This document shows, in pieces, positions 51,432 to 60,723 of a DNA stretch of 64,000 nt. The stretch is taken from positions 22,867-86,866 of the forward strand of contig WGBO01000071.1 in assembly GCA_015494295.1 (NCBI GenBank), in the 5' to 3' direction. The notes beneath the pieces are model-generated. The model was not told the origin of the DNA. It did no database searches and worked only from the letters and a program-made list of their open reading frames with translations. This DNA is from Gammaproteobacteria bacterium (GTDB lineage Bacteria > Pseudomonadota > Gammaproteobacteria > DSM-19610). Numbering within the stretch: the first letter of the stretch is position 1; every line of letters starts with the position of its first letter. A program made the translations under genes and the position numbers.

Positions 51432-52139
51432 TCAGAAGTCCTTGGTCCAGCCAACGGTGAACAGCGCCGCGCCGTTGGTGACGGCGTTCTTGTCGTCGCC
51501 ATCGGTCTGGTCATAGGCCAGGCTGAAGGTGCCGAACTCACCGACTTCCTTGCTGACGGTCAGGTTCCAGTGGGTGTAGGACAGGTCGTCTTTCATGGCG
51601 TCGCCGGTCACGTCCTTGTTGTCATCGTCAAAGTCGTAGTAACCGACCAGGCCGCTGAAGGTGAAACCGTCGACTTCCATCGGCAGATCCATGCCCAGCG
51701 CAAAGTACCAGTCACCCTCGCCATAGGAAGAGTCGACGTCGCTGTCACGCTGCTCCCAGGGTGTGTAGGACACCTGCACGGAAGCCGGGCCCATGCTCAG
51801 GCCCAGGGTCAGTTCGAGGTAATCAAGCTCGTTGGAATCGTTCGGATAGGCGAAGTACAGGGCGTTCAGGTCGTAACCGATGGACCCCATTTCACCGCCG
51901 AAGCCGGTGTACAGGTCGAGCTCGGTGCCGGCGCCGGCAACGTCGGACATCCAGGTACCGGCATAGAAGCCGCTTTCGTTCGCGTAATCCAGGCCACCGG
52001 ACACGGCGGCGCCGTCGCTCAGCTCAACGCCACGGAAGATGTACTTGCTGTGGGCACCGATGTTGGCGCTCATTTCGGCCTGGGCGGCACCGGCACCGGC
52101 GATCAGCGCGGCGGCAACGAGTGTTTTGGTCAGTTTCAT
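51432..52139 (-). CDS. TorF-family putative porin
   Basis: MKLTKTLVAAALIAGAGAAQAEMSANIGAHSKYIFRGVELSDGAAVSGGLDYANESGFYAGTWMSDV. Confidence 0.88.
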   Translation of the reverse strand: MKLTKTLVAAALIAGAGAAQAEMSANIGAHSKYIFRGVELSDGAAVSGGLDYANESGFYAGTWMSDVAGAGTELDLYTGFGGEMGSIGYDLNALYFAYPNDSNELDYLELTLGLSMGPASVQVSYTPWEQRDSDVDSSYGEGDWYFALGMDLPMEVDGFTFSGLVGYYDFDDDNKDVTGDAMKDDLSYTHWNLTVSKEVGEFGTFSLAYDQTDGDDKNAVTNGAALFTVGWTKDF

Positions 52140-52240
52140 TGTGTGGACTCCTATATCCATCAGTCTTGCTTTCTGGTCATGTAAGATTTCCGCTCACCGT
52201 TGGGACTGCATGAACGGTGTCGAGCGTACGCGTAGCGGTT

Positions 52241-52256
52241 GCAGATCCTGTGCCAG
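52241..52256 (-). promoter_or_regulatory. Sigma54 (-24/-12) promoter upstream of torF-glnK-amtB
   Basis: Minus strand TGGCACAGGATCTGCA: GG-N10-GC geometry against TGGCACG-N4-TTGCW. Confidence 0.7.
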
Positions 52257-52319
52257 ACTGAGTTATCGTTTATTTTCAGTTGGTTACGGTAATACCCGGA
52301 CATAAATTCTGGTAAATAA

Positions 52320-52375
52320 GCACCAAAGCAGGGCGCCATCGTGGTGCGCACCGCTTTGGCGCACACATTTGGTGC
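52320..52375 (-). promoter_or_regulatory. Cluster of NtrC-like enhancer sites
   Basis: GCGCC-ATCGT-GGTGC (52333), GCACC-GCTTT-GGCGC (52348), GCACA-CATTT-GGTGC (52361), weaker GCACC-AAAGC-AGGGC (52320); core consensus GCACC-N5-GGTGC. Confidence 0.6.
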
Positions 52376-52427
52376 GACAACCCTGCGCCTCTGGACGCCG
52401 CGTCCCGCCCTGGTTTAAGGTGCACCC

Positions 52428-52697
52428 ATGCTGGATCCCAAACTGATCGATGATGTCACCCGCCGCCTGTCCGGCGCCATGCCGGCCGCGGCCAGGGCCT
52501 TGCAGGCGGACCTGGACAAGAACCTGCGCGCCGCGGTGCAGGCGGCGCTGGCGCGCCTCGACCTGGTGACCCGGGAAGAATTCGATGTCCAGGCCAAGGT
52601 ACTGGCCCGCTCACGGGCCAAAATCGAACAACTTGAGCAGCAAGTGGCCGAGCTGGAAGCCCGGCTGCTGAAAGACACCACGGCCGGCGACGACTGA
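52428..52697 (+). CDS. ubiK: Ubiquinone biosynthesis accessory factor UbiK (BMFP family)
   Basis: MLDPKLIDDVTRRLSGAMPAAARALQADLDKNLRAAVQAALARLDLVTREEFDVQAKVLARSRAKIEQLEQQVAELEARL. Confidence 0.92.
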   Translation: MLDPKLIDDVTRRLSGAMPAAARALQADLDKNLRAAVQAALARLDLVTREEFDVQAKVLARSRAKIEQLEQQVAELEARLLKDTTAGDD

Positions 52698-52788
52698 GCC
52701 GCGGCGCCGCCGGACCCCGGCAGGGCAGCACACGAATGGCACGGACGCCATTCGCCTTGCCGACACGACCAACACCAGGGATGGAGTC

Positions 52789-54306
52789 ATGTCGCTTGCC
52801 ATTGTCTTCAGCCGCGCCCAGGTAGGCGTGGACGCACCATTGGTGACCGTCGAGGTTCACCTCAGCAACGGCCTGCCGGGCCTGTCCATTGTCGGCCTGC
52901 CGGAAACCGCCGTGCGCGAAAGTCGCGAGCGGGTGCGCAGCGCCCTGCTGCACGGCGGCTTCGAGTTCCCCCTCAAACGGATTACCGTCAACCTTGCGCC
53001 GGCCGACCTGCCCAAGCAGGGCGGACGCTATGACCTGGCCATCGCCATCGGCATCCTCGCCGCCTCCGGCCAGCTTCCCGAAGACGCCACCGCCGGCCAC
53101 GAGTTCGTGGCGGAACTCGCGCTCGGCGGCGAGCTGCGGCCGGTGCCCGGCGTGTTGCCGGCCGTTCTTGCCAGCCGCGACGCCGGCCGGCGCCTGATCT
53201 GCGCCGGCGCCAACGCGGCGGAAGCCGCTCTTGCGGGTTGCCGGCACAGCCTGCTCGCCACCCACCTGCTCGGCGTCTGTGCGCACCTGCGCAAGCTCGA
53301 GCCGCTCCCTCACCCCGACGCCATCGACAACGCGGGTGAAGCGGCCGGGGCATTGCCGGATCTTGCCGACGTGCGCGGCCAGGCGCGCGCCCGCCGCGCT
53401 CTCGAAATCGCCGCCGCCGGCGCCCACAACCTGTTGCTGGTCGGCCCGCCCGGCACCGGCAAGACCCTGCTGGCCAGCCGCCTGCCGGGCCTGCTGCCGC
53501 CGATGAGCGACGCCGAGGCACTGGAATCGGCGTCCGTCCAGTCGGTCTGCGGGCGCCCGATCGACCCCGCCCGCTGGCGCCAGCGGCCGTTCCGCGCCCC
53601 TCACCACAACGCTTCGGCGGCCGCGCTGGTGGGGGGCGGCCCGCAGCCGCGGCCGGGCGAGATCTCCCTGGCCCACAACGGCGTCCTGTTTCTGGACGAA
53701 CTGCCGGAGTTCCAGCGCCATGCGCTCGACATGTTGCGCGAGCCGATGGAGACCGGACAGGTCACCGTTTCCCGCGCCGCCCGCCAGGCGGACTTCCCGG
53801 CGCGCTTCCAGTTCGTGGCGGCCATGAACCCCTGCCCCTGCGGCTACCATGGCGACCCCGAGCACGACTGCCGGTGCTCGCTGCTGCAGGTACAACGCTA
53901 CCGCGCGCGGGTATCGGGTCCGCTGCTGGACCGCATCGACCTGCACGTGGAGATGCCGCGCCTGCGCTGGCGCGAACTGCAGGACAGCCGCGGCGAGGAC
54001 AGCGCCACGGTGCGCGCCCGCGTGGTCGAGGCGCGCGCCCGGCAACAGGCGCGTGGTCGCGTCAACGCACAACTGGCACTGGACGAACTCGACGACGCCT
54101 GCCAGATGGGTCAGCCCGAACAAGCCCTGCTCGACCGGATGGCGTCCCGTTTCAGGCTGTCGCCGCGCGCCATCCACCGCATCCTTCGGGTGGCGCGCTC
54201 CATCGCCGACCTCGCCGGCGACGCGCGCGTGAACTGCCGCCACCTGCAGGAGGCCGGCGCCTACCGGTGCGGCGACACGCACGAACGCGGCGACATTTCA
54301 AGCTGA
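52789..54306 (+). CDS. YifB/ComM-family Mg-chelatase-like AAA ATPase
   Basis: VEVHLSNGLPGLSIVGLPETAVRESRERVRSAL; GPPGTGKTLLASRLPGLLPPM; FLDELPEFQRHALDMLREPMETG. Confidence 0.95.
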   Translation: MSLAIVFSRAQVGVDAPLVTVEVHLSNGLPGLSIVGLPETAVRESRERVRSALLHGGFEFPLKRITVNLAPADLPKQGGRYDLAIAIGILAASGQLPEDATAGHEFVAELALGGELRPVPGVLPAVLASRDAGRRLICAGANAAEAALAGCRHSLLATHLLGVCAHLRKLEPLPHPDAIDNAGEAAGALPDLADVRGQARARRALEIAAAGAHNLLLVGPPGTGKTLLASRLPGLLPPMSDAEALESASVQSVCGRPIDPARWRQRPFRAPHHNASAAALVGGGPQPRPGEISLAHNGVLFLDELPEFQRHALDMLREPMETGQVTVSRAARQADFPARFQFVAAMNPCPCGYHGDPEHDCRCSLLQVQRYRARVSGPLLDRIDLHVEMPRLRWRELQDSRGEDSATVRARVVEARARQQARGRVNAQLALDELDDACQMGQPEQALLDRMASRFRLSPRAIHRILRVARSIADLAGDARVNCRHLQEAGAYRCGDTHERGDISS

Positions 54307-54369
54307 CGCTTCCAGCAGCGAACCGCTACAATGCCGCCATGCGTTTTTCCCCTGCCTGTAGCTCCCCGC

Positions 54370-56367
54370 GTGCCTGATCTCAACCCCCAGCAAAAAGCCG
54401 CAATGCGTGAAACCGACTGCCCGCTGCTGGTGCTGGCCGGCGCCGGCAGCGGCAAGACCCGCGTCATCACCCACAAGATCGCCTGGCTGATCGGAGAATG
54501 CGGTATCGCGGCGCGGCACATCGTCGCCGTCACCTTCACCAACAAGGCCGCGCGTGAAATGCGCGAACGCGTGGGGCAACTGCTGTCCGGGGATGCCGGC
54601 AAGGGCCTGATCGTCTCGACCTTCCACAACCTCGGCATGCGCATCCTGCGCCGGGAAGCCCCGCGCCTCGACTACAAGCCGAACTTCTCCATCTTCGACG
54701 CCCAGGACAGTCTGCACCTGATCGACGAACTGATGCGCAAAAACCCGGTCGGGTTCGACAACGACGCGCTGCGCAACCGCATCTCGGACTGGAAAAACGA
54801 ACTGCTGCTGCCCGCTCAGGCCCTGAAGCAGGCGCGGGACGAGTTCGAGCAGGTCGCCGCCCTGCTCTACGCCGAATACCAGCGCAGCCTCAAGGCCTAC
54901 AACGCCTTCGACTTCGACGACCTCATCCTGCAGCCGGTGCTGGCGCTGCAACAGCACGAGGAGAGCCGCGCGCACTGGCAGGGGCGCATCCGCCACCTGC
55001 TGATGGACGAGTACCAGGACACCAATACCGCACAGTACGAACTGGTGCGGCTGCTGGTGGGCAAGACCACGCCGTTCACCGCCGTCGGCGACGACGACCA
55101 GTCGATCTACGCCTGGCGCGGCGCCAACCCGGAAAACCTGCGGCGCCTGCAGGAAGACTTCCCGCGCCTCAAGGTCATCAAGCTGGAGCAGAACTACCGC
55201 TCGGCCGGCTGTATCCTCAAGTGCGCCAACACCCTGATCGCGAAAAACCCGCACGTGTTCGAGAAACAGTTGTGGAGCACCCTCGGCTACGGCGCGCCGC
55301 TGCGCATCCTCGCCTGCCGCGACGCCGAACACGAGGCCGAACGCGTCGTGTCCGAGATTCTCCACCACCAGTTCACCCACAGCGCGCGCCACGGCGACTA
55401 CGCCATCCTCTACCGCGGCAACCACCAGTCGCGCGCCTTCGAGAAAGTCCTGCGCGAACACAGCATCAGCTATCACCTCAGCGGCGGCACCTCGTTCTTC
55501 GAATACCGTGAAGTGAAGGATCTGATCGCCTACCTGCGACTGCTGGTCAACGACGCGGACGACCGCGCCTTCCTGCGCGTGGTCAACACGCCGCGCCGCG
55601 AACTCGGCGCCGCCACCCTGGAAAAACTCGGCCAGTTCGCCTCGCAACGCGACATGAGCCTGCTGGAAGCCTGTTTCGCCGACGAACTGCGCGAAGCCCT
55701 GAACACCCGTGCACTGACGCGCCTGCGCGAGTTCGCTGAATGGATCGTGGAACTCGCCGACGAGGCGGAACGCGGCGAGGCCATGCCGGTGGTGCACCGC
55801 CTGATTCGCGATACCAACTACAACGACTGGCTGTTCGACAGCGCCAAGGACCCCAACGAGGGCGAGCGCCGCCTGCAGAACGTCAACGAACTGGTCGCCT
55901 GGCTGGAACGTATGGGTGAAAAGAGCGAAACGGAAATGACGCTGGCGGACCGCGTCAACCGCATCGCCCTGCTCGACCGCCTGGATCGCGACGACGAGGG
56001 CAACGAGAACTGCGTGCGCCTGATGACCCTGCACGCCGCCAAGGGTCTGGAGTTCCCGCACGTGTTCATGGTGGGGATGGAAGAAAACCTGCTTCCTCAC
56101 CGCAGCGCCATCGAGGCCGACGACTTCGACGAGGAACGCCGGCTCGCCTACGTGGGCATCACCCGCGCACAGAAAACCCTTACCCTGACCTACGCGGTGA
56201 AACGCCGCCGCGCCGGCGAATGGGAAAGCCGCGAACCCAGCCGCTTCCTGTACGAACTGCCGGAAGACGACGTCGAATGGGACAAGCCCGGCGCCCGCCG
56301 CAGTCCGGAAGAACAGAAACAGCGCGGCCAGGCCCACCTCGCCCAGCTCCGCGGCATGCTCTCCTGA
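54370..56367 (+). CDS. rep: ATP-dependent DNA helicase Rep
   Basis: GTG start; LNPQQKAAMRETDCPLLVLAGAGSGKTRVITHKIAWLI...DEYQDTNTAQYELVRLL...MTLHAAKGLEFPHVFMVGMEE. Confidence 0.93.
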   Translation: MPDLNPQQKAAMRETDCPLLVLAGAGSGKTRVITHKIAWLIGECGIAARHIVAVTFTNKAAREMRERVGQLLSGDAGKGLIVSTFHNLGMRILRREAPRLDYKPNFSIFDAQDSLHLIDELMRKNPVGFDNDALRNRISDWKNELLLPAQALKQARDEFEQVAALLYAEYQRSLKAYNAFDFDDLILQPVLALQQHEESRAHWQGRIRHLLMDEYQDTNTAQYELVRLLVGKTTPFTAVGDDDQSIYAWRGANPENLRRLQEDFPRLKVIKLEQNYRSAGCILKCANTLIAKNPHVFEKQLWSTLGYGAPLRILACRDAEHEAERVVSEILHHQFTHSARHGDYAILYRGNHQSRAFEKVLREHSISYHLSGGTSFFEYREVKDLIAYLRLLVNDADDRAFLRVVNTPRRELGAATLEKLGQFASQRDMSLLEACFADELREALNTRALTRLREFAEWIVELADEAERGEAMPVVHRLIRDTNYNDWLFDSAKDPNEGERRLQNVNELVAWLERMGEKSETEMTLADRVNRIALLDRLDRDDEGNENCVRLMTLHAAKGLEFPHVFMVGMEENLLPHRSAIEADDFDEERRLAYVGITRAQKTLTLTYAVKRRRAGEWESREPSRFLYELPEDDVEWDKPGARRSPEEQKQRGQAHLAQLRGMLS

Positions 56368-56525
56368 CATCCCTGAAAGGGGGACGGAGGCCTTTTCCCC
56401 ATAAAGCCTGCAGGTATCCTTGCCACAAACTGTCTTGCGCTTGTGCGAATGGCTACTGACAGCGTACAAAACACTCCAATAGCATGATGTTCCGTGATAA
56501 ACAAAATCACTTCGGGAGGAAGGTC

Positions 56526-57467
56526 ATGCAAACAAGAACGAACGCCACACACACGCTAAGGGCTCTGCTTGCGGCTGCATGTCTGCCGATTGCGATATCG
56601 GCCGCGGCTTTTACCATGCCGGCGCTGGCATCCGATCACGCCGACACGCCGTTGCTCGCCCAGATAAAACGGCACGACGCGCGACTGACCGACCTGTACG
56701 CCTTCACGCGCGGCCAGAACCTTGTCCTGGTGATGGGGATAGATCCCGCGGTTCCGCCAGGCGTCATGGAGTACACATTCCCCACCGATGTGGCCTACCG
56801 CTTCCACATCGACACGGACAGCGAGGTGGAATTCGACGATGCCCAAGCCCTCCGGACCTACGGTGGCAGTATCGAGGAACCGGACGAAATCGAGGAAGAC
56901 CTGGTGTTTGAGATCCGTTTCGACAACGCCAACCAACCACAGCTCAGTGTCCACGGGCCACGCTCCAAATACCGGCGGGCCATCATGGAACAGACACTGG
57001 TCTTTGCTGGACTCCGGGACGACCCCTTTATTGTAAAACCCCGTACCGGACGCAATGTTGCCGCCATCGTGCTGGAAGTTCCGCTCCATCTGGTTGTGCG
57101 CGGCCGGCACCATCATCGCCACGACGACTCCAATGGTGTTCTGTTGTTGTGGGCAACCTCGGATATCGACGGCATCAGCGGCAAGCAGGTCGAACTGGTC
57201 GGGCGTGCGTTCCGCTCCACATTCACCGACACGGATCTGATGAACACCCTTCATCCGCGCCTGCACATGTCCGAGCTGGATCTGGTACCGGACGTCATGA
57301 TCTACGACACCAGGCGGCCGGCCGCCTACCCCAACGGACGCGAACTGACGGATGACGTCGCAACCATCATTGCGGATCCCCGTATCGTCGCGATCGACAC
57401 ACCTTCCCCGGATGCCAACGATGTGCCTTTCATGGACCAGTTCCCTTATCTGGCCGCTCCACAATAG
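56526..57467 (+). CDS. DUF4331 family exported protein
   Basis: Signal peptide; SDHADTPLLAQIKRHDARLTDLYAFTRGQNLVLVMGIDPAVPPGVMEYTFPTDVAYRFHID. Confidence 0.8.
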   Translation: MQTRTNATHTLRALLAAACLPIAISAAAFTMPALASDHADTPLLAQIKRHDARLTDLYAFTRGQNLVLVMGIDPAVPPGVMEYTFPTDVAYRFHIDTDSEVEFDDAQALRTYGGSIEEPDEIEEDLVFEIRFDNANQPQLSVHGPRSKYRRAIMEQTLVFAGLRDDPFIVKPRTGRNVAAIVLEVPLHLVVRGRHHHRHDDSNGVLLLWATSDIDGISGKQVELVGRAFRSTFTDTDLMNTLHPRLHMSELDLVPDVMIYDTRRPAAYPNGRELTDDVATIIADPRIVAIDTPSPDANDVPFMDQFPYLAAPQ

Positions 57468-57525
57468 GCGACAGCAAACCCGTCCCGGCGGCTCAGGCCG
57501 TCGGGGCGGGCACGAAGGGATAGAA

Positions 57526-58590
57526 TTGGCGGGCCTGCTTGCCGGGCTGATGCTGGTGGGCGTCGTCCTGCCGTGCGCGGCAAACGACCTGCCCGAAATC
57601 GACAATCGTATCGAAAGCTACCGGCAACAGATCGCAAAACATCCACGCTCCTGGGCACTACCTCCGTTACTGGCGCAAGAACTGCTGGAACGCACCCGCC
57701 GTACAGGCGAACTCGAAACGATCCAGGAAATTGAAGCGCTGCTTCGCCAGTCGCTGACCACCCAGGCCAACGCATCGGCACTGAGCGGCATGGCGGCCCT
57801 GTACAACTACCGGCACCGCTTCAGCGAGGCATTGTCCTGGGCGCGCAAGGCACACGAAGCAGATCCGGCCGACAGCCGAATCACGGGAATGCTGGTCGAG
57901 GCCCTGCTCGGCCTGGGAAGACGCGAGGAAGCGCTGGAACTGTTGCAACGAGCCGGAACCCCGGACAATGACTTCAATCTTCTCGCGGCGTGGGCACAAT
58001 GGCACGCCGAAGCACGGCAATATGACCAGGCAGCGCGATCCTATGCCCTGGCCGCCACCGCCGCGGCGCGGCAAGGCGCCCGGAAGCAACAACTCTGGGC
58101 CATCATCAACAATGCCGGCATGTACCTGGACTCGGGGCGCCCGGATAAAGCGCGCCCCCTGCTGGAGCAGGCAAGAGCGATGCGGCCCGACGACCTGCTG
58201 CTGCGCGTACACGAAGCCGAATACCTGGAACTCACCGGCAACGCCCAGGACGCCTATGCAATCTATGCCGAACTTGCGAGAACTCACAACCGGCCCGAAC
58301 TGCACGCACGCGCCTCCGGGCTCGCCGGCGTGCGCGGTGACAAGCAGCAGGAAGAACGGCACTTCCGGCTAGCCGAAGCGGGCTTTCTGAGAGCAGTGCG
58401 CAAAGGCGAGATATTTACACTGGAAGCACTCGCCGGACTCTACTGTGCCACCGGCCGATTCCCGCTGCGCGCATTGGAATACGCGGAGGAAAACCTGCGT
58501 TACAAGAAAGATCGCGCGGCACACGAAACGCGGGAGTGCGCCCGAAGGGCACTGCCTTCCGGCTTCTCGGCGCTTCGGAGTCGGCGATGA
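57526..58590 (+). CDS. Tetratricopeptide-repeat protein (TTG start proposed; C-terminus possibly truncated)
   Basis: LAGLLAGLMLVGVVLPCAANDLPEIDNRIESYRQQIAKHPRSWALPPLLAQELLERTRRTGE...; TPR-like repeats. Confidence 0.75.
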   Translation: MAGLLAGLMLVGVVLPCAANDLPEIDNRIESYRQQIAKHPRSWALPPLLAQELLERTRRTGELETIQEIEALLRQSLTTQANASALSGMAALYNYRHRFSEALSWARKAHEADPADSRITGMLVEALLGLGRREEALELLQRAGTPDNDFNLLAAWAQWHAEARQYDQAARSYALAATAAARQGARKQQLWAIINNAGMYLDSGRPDKARPLLEQARAMRPDDLLLRVHEAEYLELTGNAQDAYAIYAELARTHNRPELHARASGLAGVRGDKQQEERHFRLAEAGFLRAVRKGEIFTLEALAGLYCATGRFPLRALEYAEENLRYKKDRAAHETRECARRALPSGFSALRSRR

Positions 58591-58637
58591 AACGGCCGCC
58601 CGGCACGGCCATCAAAACACGCTTGTCTGTCTACAAC

Positions 58638-58663
58638 AAAAAGGCCGCTCGCGCGGCCTTTTT
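58638..58663. terminator. Bidirectional hairpin terminator
   Basis: AAAAAGGCCGC TCGC GCGGCCTTTTT. Confidence 0.75.
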
Positions 58664-58686
58664 GACATGCCAGGCAGTCCCGCGCC

Positions 58687-59166
58687 TTACAGACCGCTTT
58701 CCTTCAGCATGTATTCGATCGCGCCCTTGAGTTCGTCGTCCGAACAGTCCGCGCAGGTACCACGGGGCGGCATGGCGTTCAGGCCACTAATGGCCGACTT
58801 GAGCAGGCCGTCGATCCCCTTTTCCGCGCGCGGACTCCAGGCGGCCTTGTCGCCGACCTTGGGCGCACCGGCCACGCCCGTGCCGTGACATGCCATGCAG
58901 GTACCGTTGAAGATATCCTTGCCGGCGCGGGGCGCAGCCGCCGCAGCGGGCGCGGCCGCATCGGCGCTCGGCGCCGCGCCGACATTGAGCTGCCCCACGG
59001 GGCGCACGTTTTCCACGATGCGGGCGCGCATGCGCTCGTCGAGCTCGGTCTTGTCGACCGAGGAACCGGCCACGGCGCCCGTCGCCAGGAACACGCCAAG
59101 GACGGCGAGGCCCGCCGCCAGCAGTCGATCGAAAGTCTTCACCAGAGCTGCGTCTTGTACACTCAC
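58687..59166 (-). CDS. Cytochrome c5-family protein
   Basis: GKDIFNGTCMACHGTGVAGAPKVGDKAAWSPRAEKGIDGLLKSAISGLNAMPPRGTCADCSDDELKGAIEYML. Confidence 0.92.
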   Translation of the reverse strand: MSVQDAALVKTFDRLLAAGLAVLGVFLATGAVAGSSVDKTELDERMRARIVENVRPVGQLNVGAAPSADAAAPAAAAAPRAGKDIFNGTCMACHGTGVAGAPKVGDKAAWSPRAEKGIDGLLKSAISGLNAMPPRGTCADCSDDELKGAIEYMLKESGL

Positions 59167-59383
59167 ATGATTCTCCTGAAATTCAGTTGGTTAGCGATGC
59201 ATTACCGTGGGGCGCGAATTGCCATGGGGCAGCCGCAGCCGGGAAATCCGGGCGGAAAGTATAGCGGCTGGCGGAGGCTCTTGGAACCGAAACCACGCCC
59301 GCACATCAAGTCTCGCCGGCAGCGGCCGCTAGACAGGGTGAGGGAACCCCCAACGGCGATCGGACTGCCCCGGAGAATTCGCC

Positions 59384-59686
59384 ATGAACGTAGACAACCA
59401 GTTTCCCCAGCCCCTCCCCACCGTGCAAGCATACAGCCCACCGGCAAAAACACCCGGACAGGACAGTGAGCGCCCCGTGGACCGGCCCGAAGCCACCAGC
59501 GCCGCCACCGACAAGCCGCGGGACGACCGCAGCGTCGCGGCATCGCAGCAGCGCGCGGTGAGCGAGAAAAACGAGCAGACCGAAAGTCGCGAGGCACGCG
59601 CGGAGAACGACGAACCTGCCGCGCCGCCAGCGAAACCGGCGAGCGAAAGCGCCCGCGTCGGCGAACTGCTCGACGTGATCGTCTAG
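59384..59686 (+). CDS. Hydrophilic, probably disordered hypothetical protein
   Basis: MNVDNQFPQPLPTVQAYSPPAKTPGQDSERPVDRPEATSAATDKPRDDRS...; 13 nt upstream of the next ORF. Confidence 0.55.
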   Translation: MNVDNQFPQPLPTVQAYSPPAKTPGQDSERPVDRPEATSAATDKPRDDRSVAASQQRAVSEKNEQTESREARAENDEPAAPPAKPASESARVGELLDVIV

Positions 59687-59698
59687 GGTGGCGCCACG

Positions 59699-59920
59699 AT
59701 GAAGATCGATGGCGCGCTCACCCAGGCACTCACCGGCATCCGCCGTGGACTCGACAGCGCCCGCGACCATGCCGGACAAATCGCCAACAATGACAACCCG
59801 GCGGAACTGGTCGAACCCCTCGTCGGCCTGAAACGGGACGAACTCCAGGTACGCGCCTCGACCGAGGTACTCAAGGCCGCCGACCGGATGATCGGCTCGC
59901 TGTTCGACGAAAAGGCCTGA
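59699..59920 (+). CDS. Small flagellar rod/hook-like helical protein
   Basis: MKIDGALTQALTGIRRGLDSARDHAGQIANNDNPAELVEPLVGLKRDELQVRASTEVLKAADRMIGSLFDEKA resembles N- and C-terminal helices of FlgB/FlgC/FlgG-type proteins. Confidence 0.6.
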   Translation: MKIDGALTQALTGIRRGLDSARDHAGQIANNDNPAELVEPLVGLKRDELQVRASTEVLKAADRMIGSLFDEKA

Positions 59921-59980
59921 ACACCCCCAGTTACCGCTGGCACCGTCCGGCCGGTTGGCGGTATCATTCGCCCTCGCAAA

Positions 59981-60057
59981 GCGCCCGTAGCTCAGTTGGA
60001 TAGAGTATCGGTTTCCGAAGCCGAGGGTCACAGGTTCGAATCCTGTCGGGCGCGCCA
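59981..60057 (+). tRNA. tRNA-Arg (anticodon CCG), CCA encoded
   Basis: GCGCCCGTAGCTCAGTTGGATAGAGTATCGGTTTCCGAAGCCGAGGGTCACAGGTTCGAATCCTGTCGGGCGCGCCA; anticodon loop TTCCGAA. Confidence 0.95.
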
Positions 60058-60084
60058 TATCCCGTACCGCCACGACAAGTCAGG

Positions 60085-60723
60085 TCACGACTTGAACATG
60101 AACACCGGCAGGCTGATGTTGTAACGAATCGCCAGCAGCCGCGTCACGAAAATCCCGATGCCCGCGAGCAGCGCCGCCTCGGTCACTCCCACCTCCAACT
60201 GCAGCAAGCCGATGAACGCCAGCGACCCCGCCCACGACACCGTGGCGTACAAGGGGCTCTGAAACACCACCGGAGGTTCGTTGCTGAGCACGTCGCGGAA
60301 GATGCCGCCCATGGTGCCGGTCATCACGCCCATGAAACTGGCAACCAGCCAGGGCGCGCCGCTCATCAGCGACACCAGGGTGCCGGCGACACCGAACGCG
60401 GCCAGACCGGCGGCGTCGGCCACCAGGAAGTAGCGCTGGGGAATGACGATCATCCGGGCGCCGATGAAGATGACGATGGCGCTAACCAGCGAGGCAATGA
60501 AAAACACCTGATCCTTGATCCAGAACACGTCGCGGTCCAGCAACATGTCCCGCAACGAACCGCCGCCGAGTCCGGTGGCGATGGCGATGATCACCACGCC
60601 GAACAGGTCGAACTGTTTGAAGCCCGCCTTGAGCACGCCGGAGGCGGACGACACCACCACCGCGACCAGTGTGATCCAGTAGAGGCTGTCGAGTAACGCC
60701 GGTGTCGGGTTCACCATCATCAT
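60085..60723 (-). CDS. TRIC/UPF0126-family membrane protein (trimeric intracellular cation channel type)
   Basis: SSASGVLKAGFKQFDLFGVVIIAIATGLGGGSLRDMLLDRDVFWIKDQVFF. Confidence 0.88.
   Translation of the reverse strand: MMMVNPTPALLDSLYWITLVAVVVSSASGVLKAGFKQFDLFGVVIIAIATGLGGGSLRDMLLDRDVFWIKDQVFFIASLVSAIVIFIGARMIVIPQRYFLVADAAGLAAFGVAGTLVSLMSGAPWLVASFMGVMTGTMGGIFRDVLSNEPPVVFQSPLYATVSWAGSLAFIGLLQLEVGVTEAALLAGIGIFVTRLLAIRYNISLPVFMFKS

Noticed and set aside
54298-56469. 723-aa reverse ORF opposite rep, and other long shadow ORFs (for example 28538-30331, 17078-19402, 23184-25154, 39967-42093)
   Set aside because: Antisense reflections of strong coding genes in high-GC DNA. Translations are His/Gln/Arg-rich low-information sequence with no recognisable domains.
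59981-60057. tRNA-Arg as integration site for a mobile element
   Set aside because: No integrase, no duplicated tRNA 3' end, and ordinary housekeeping genes follow.
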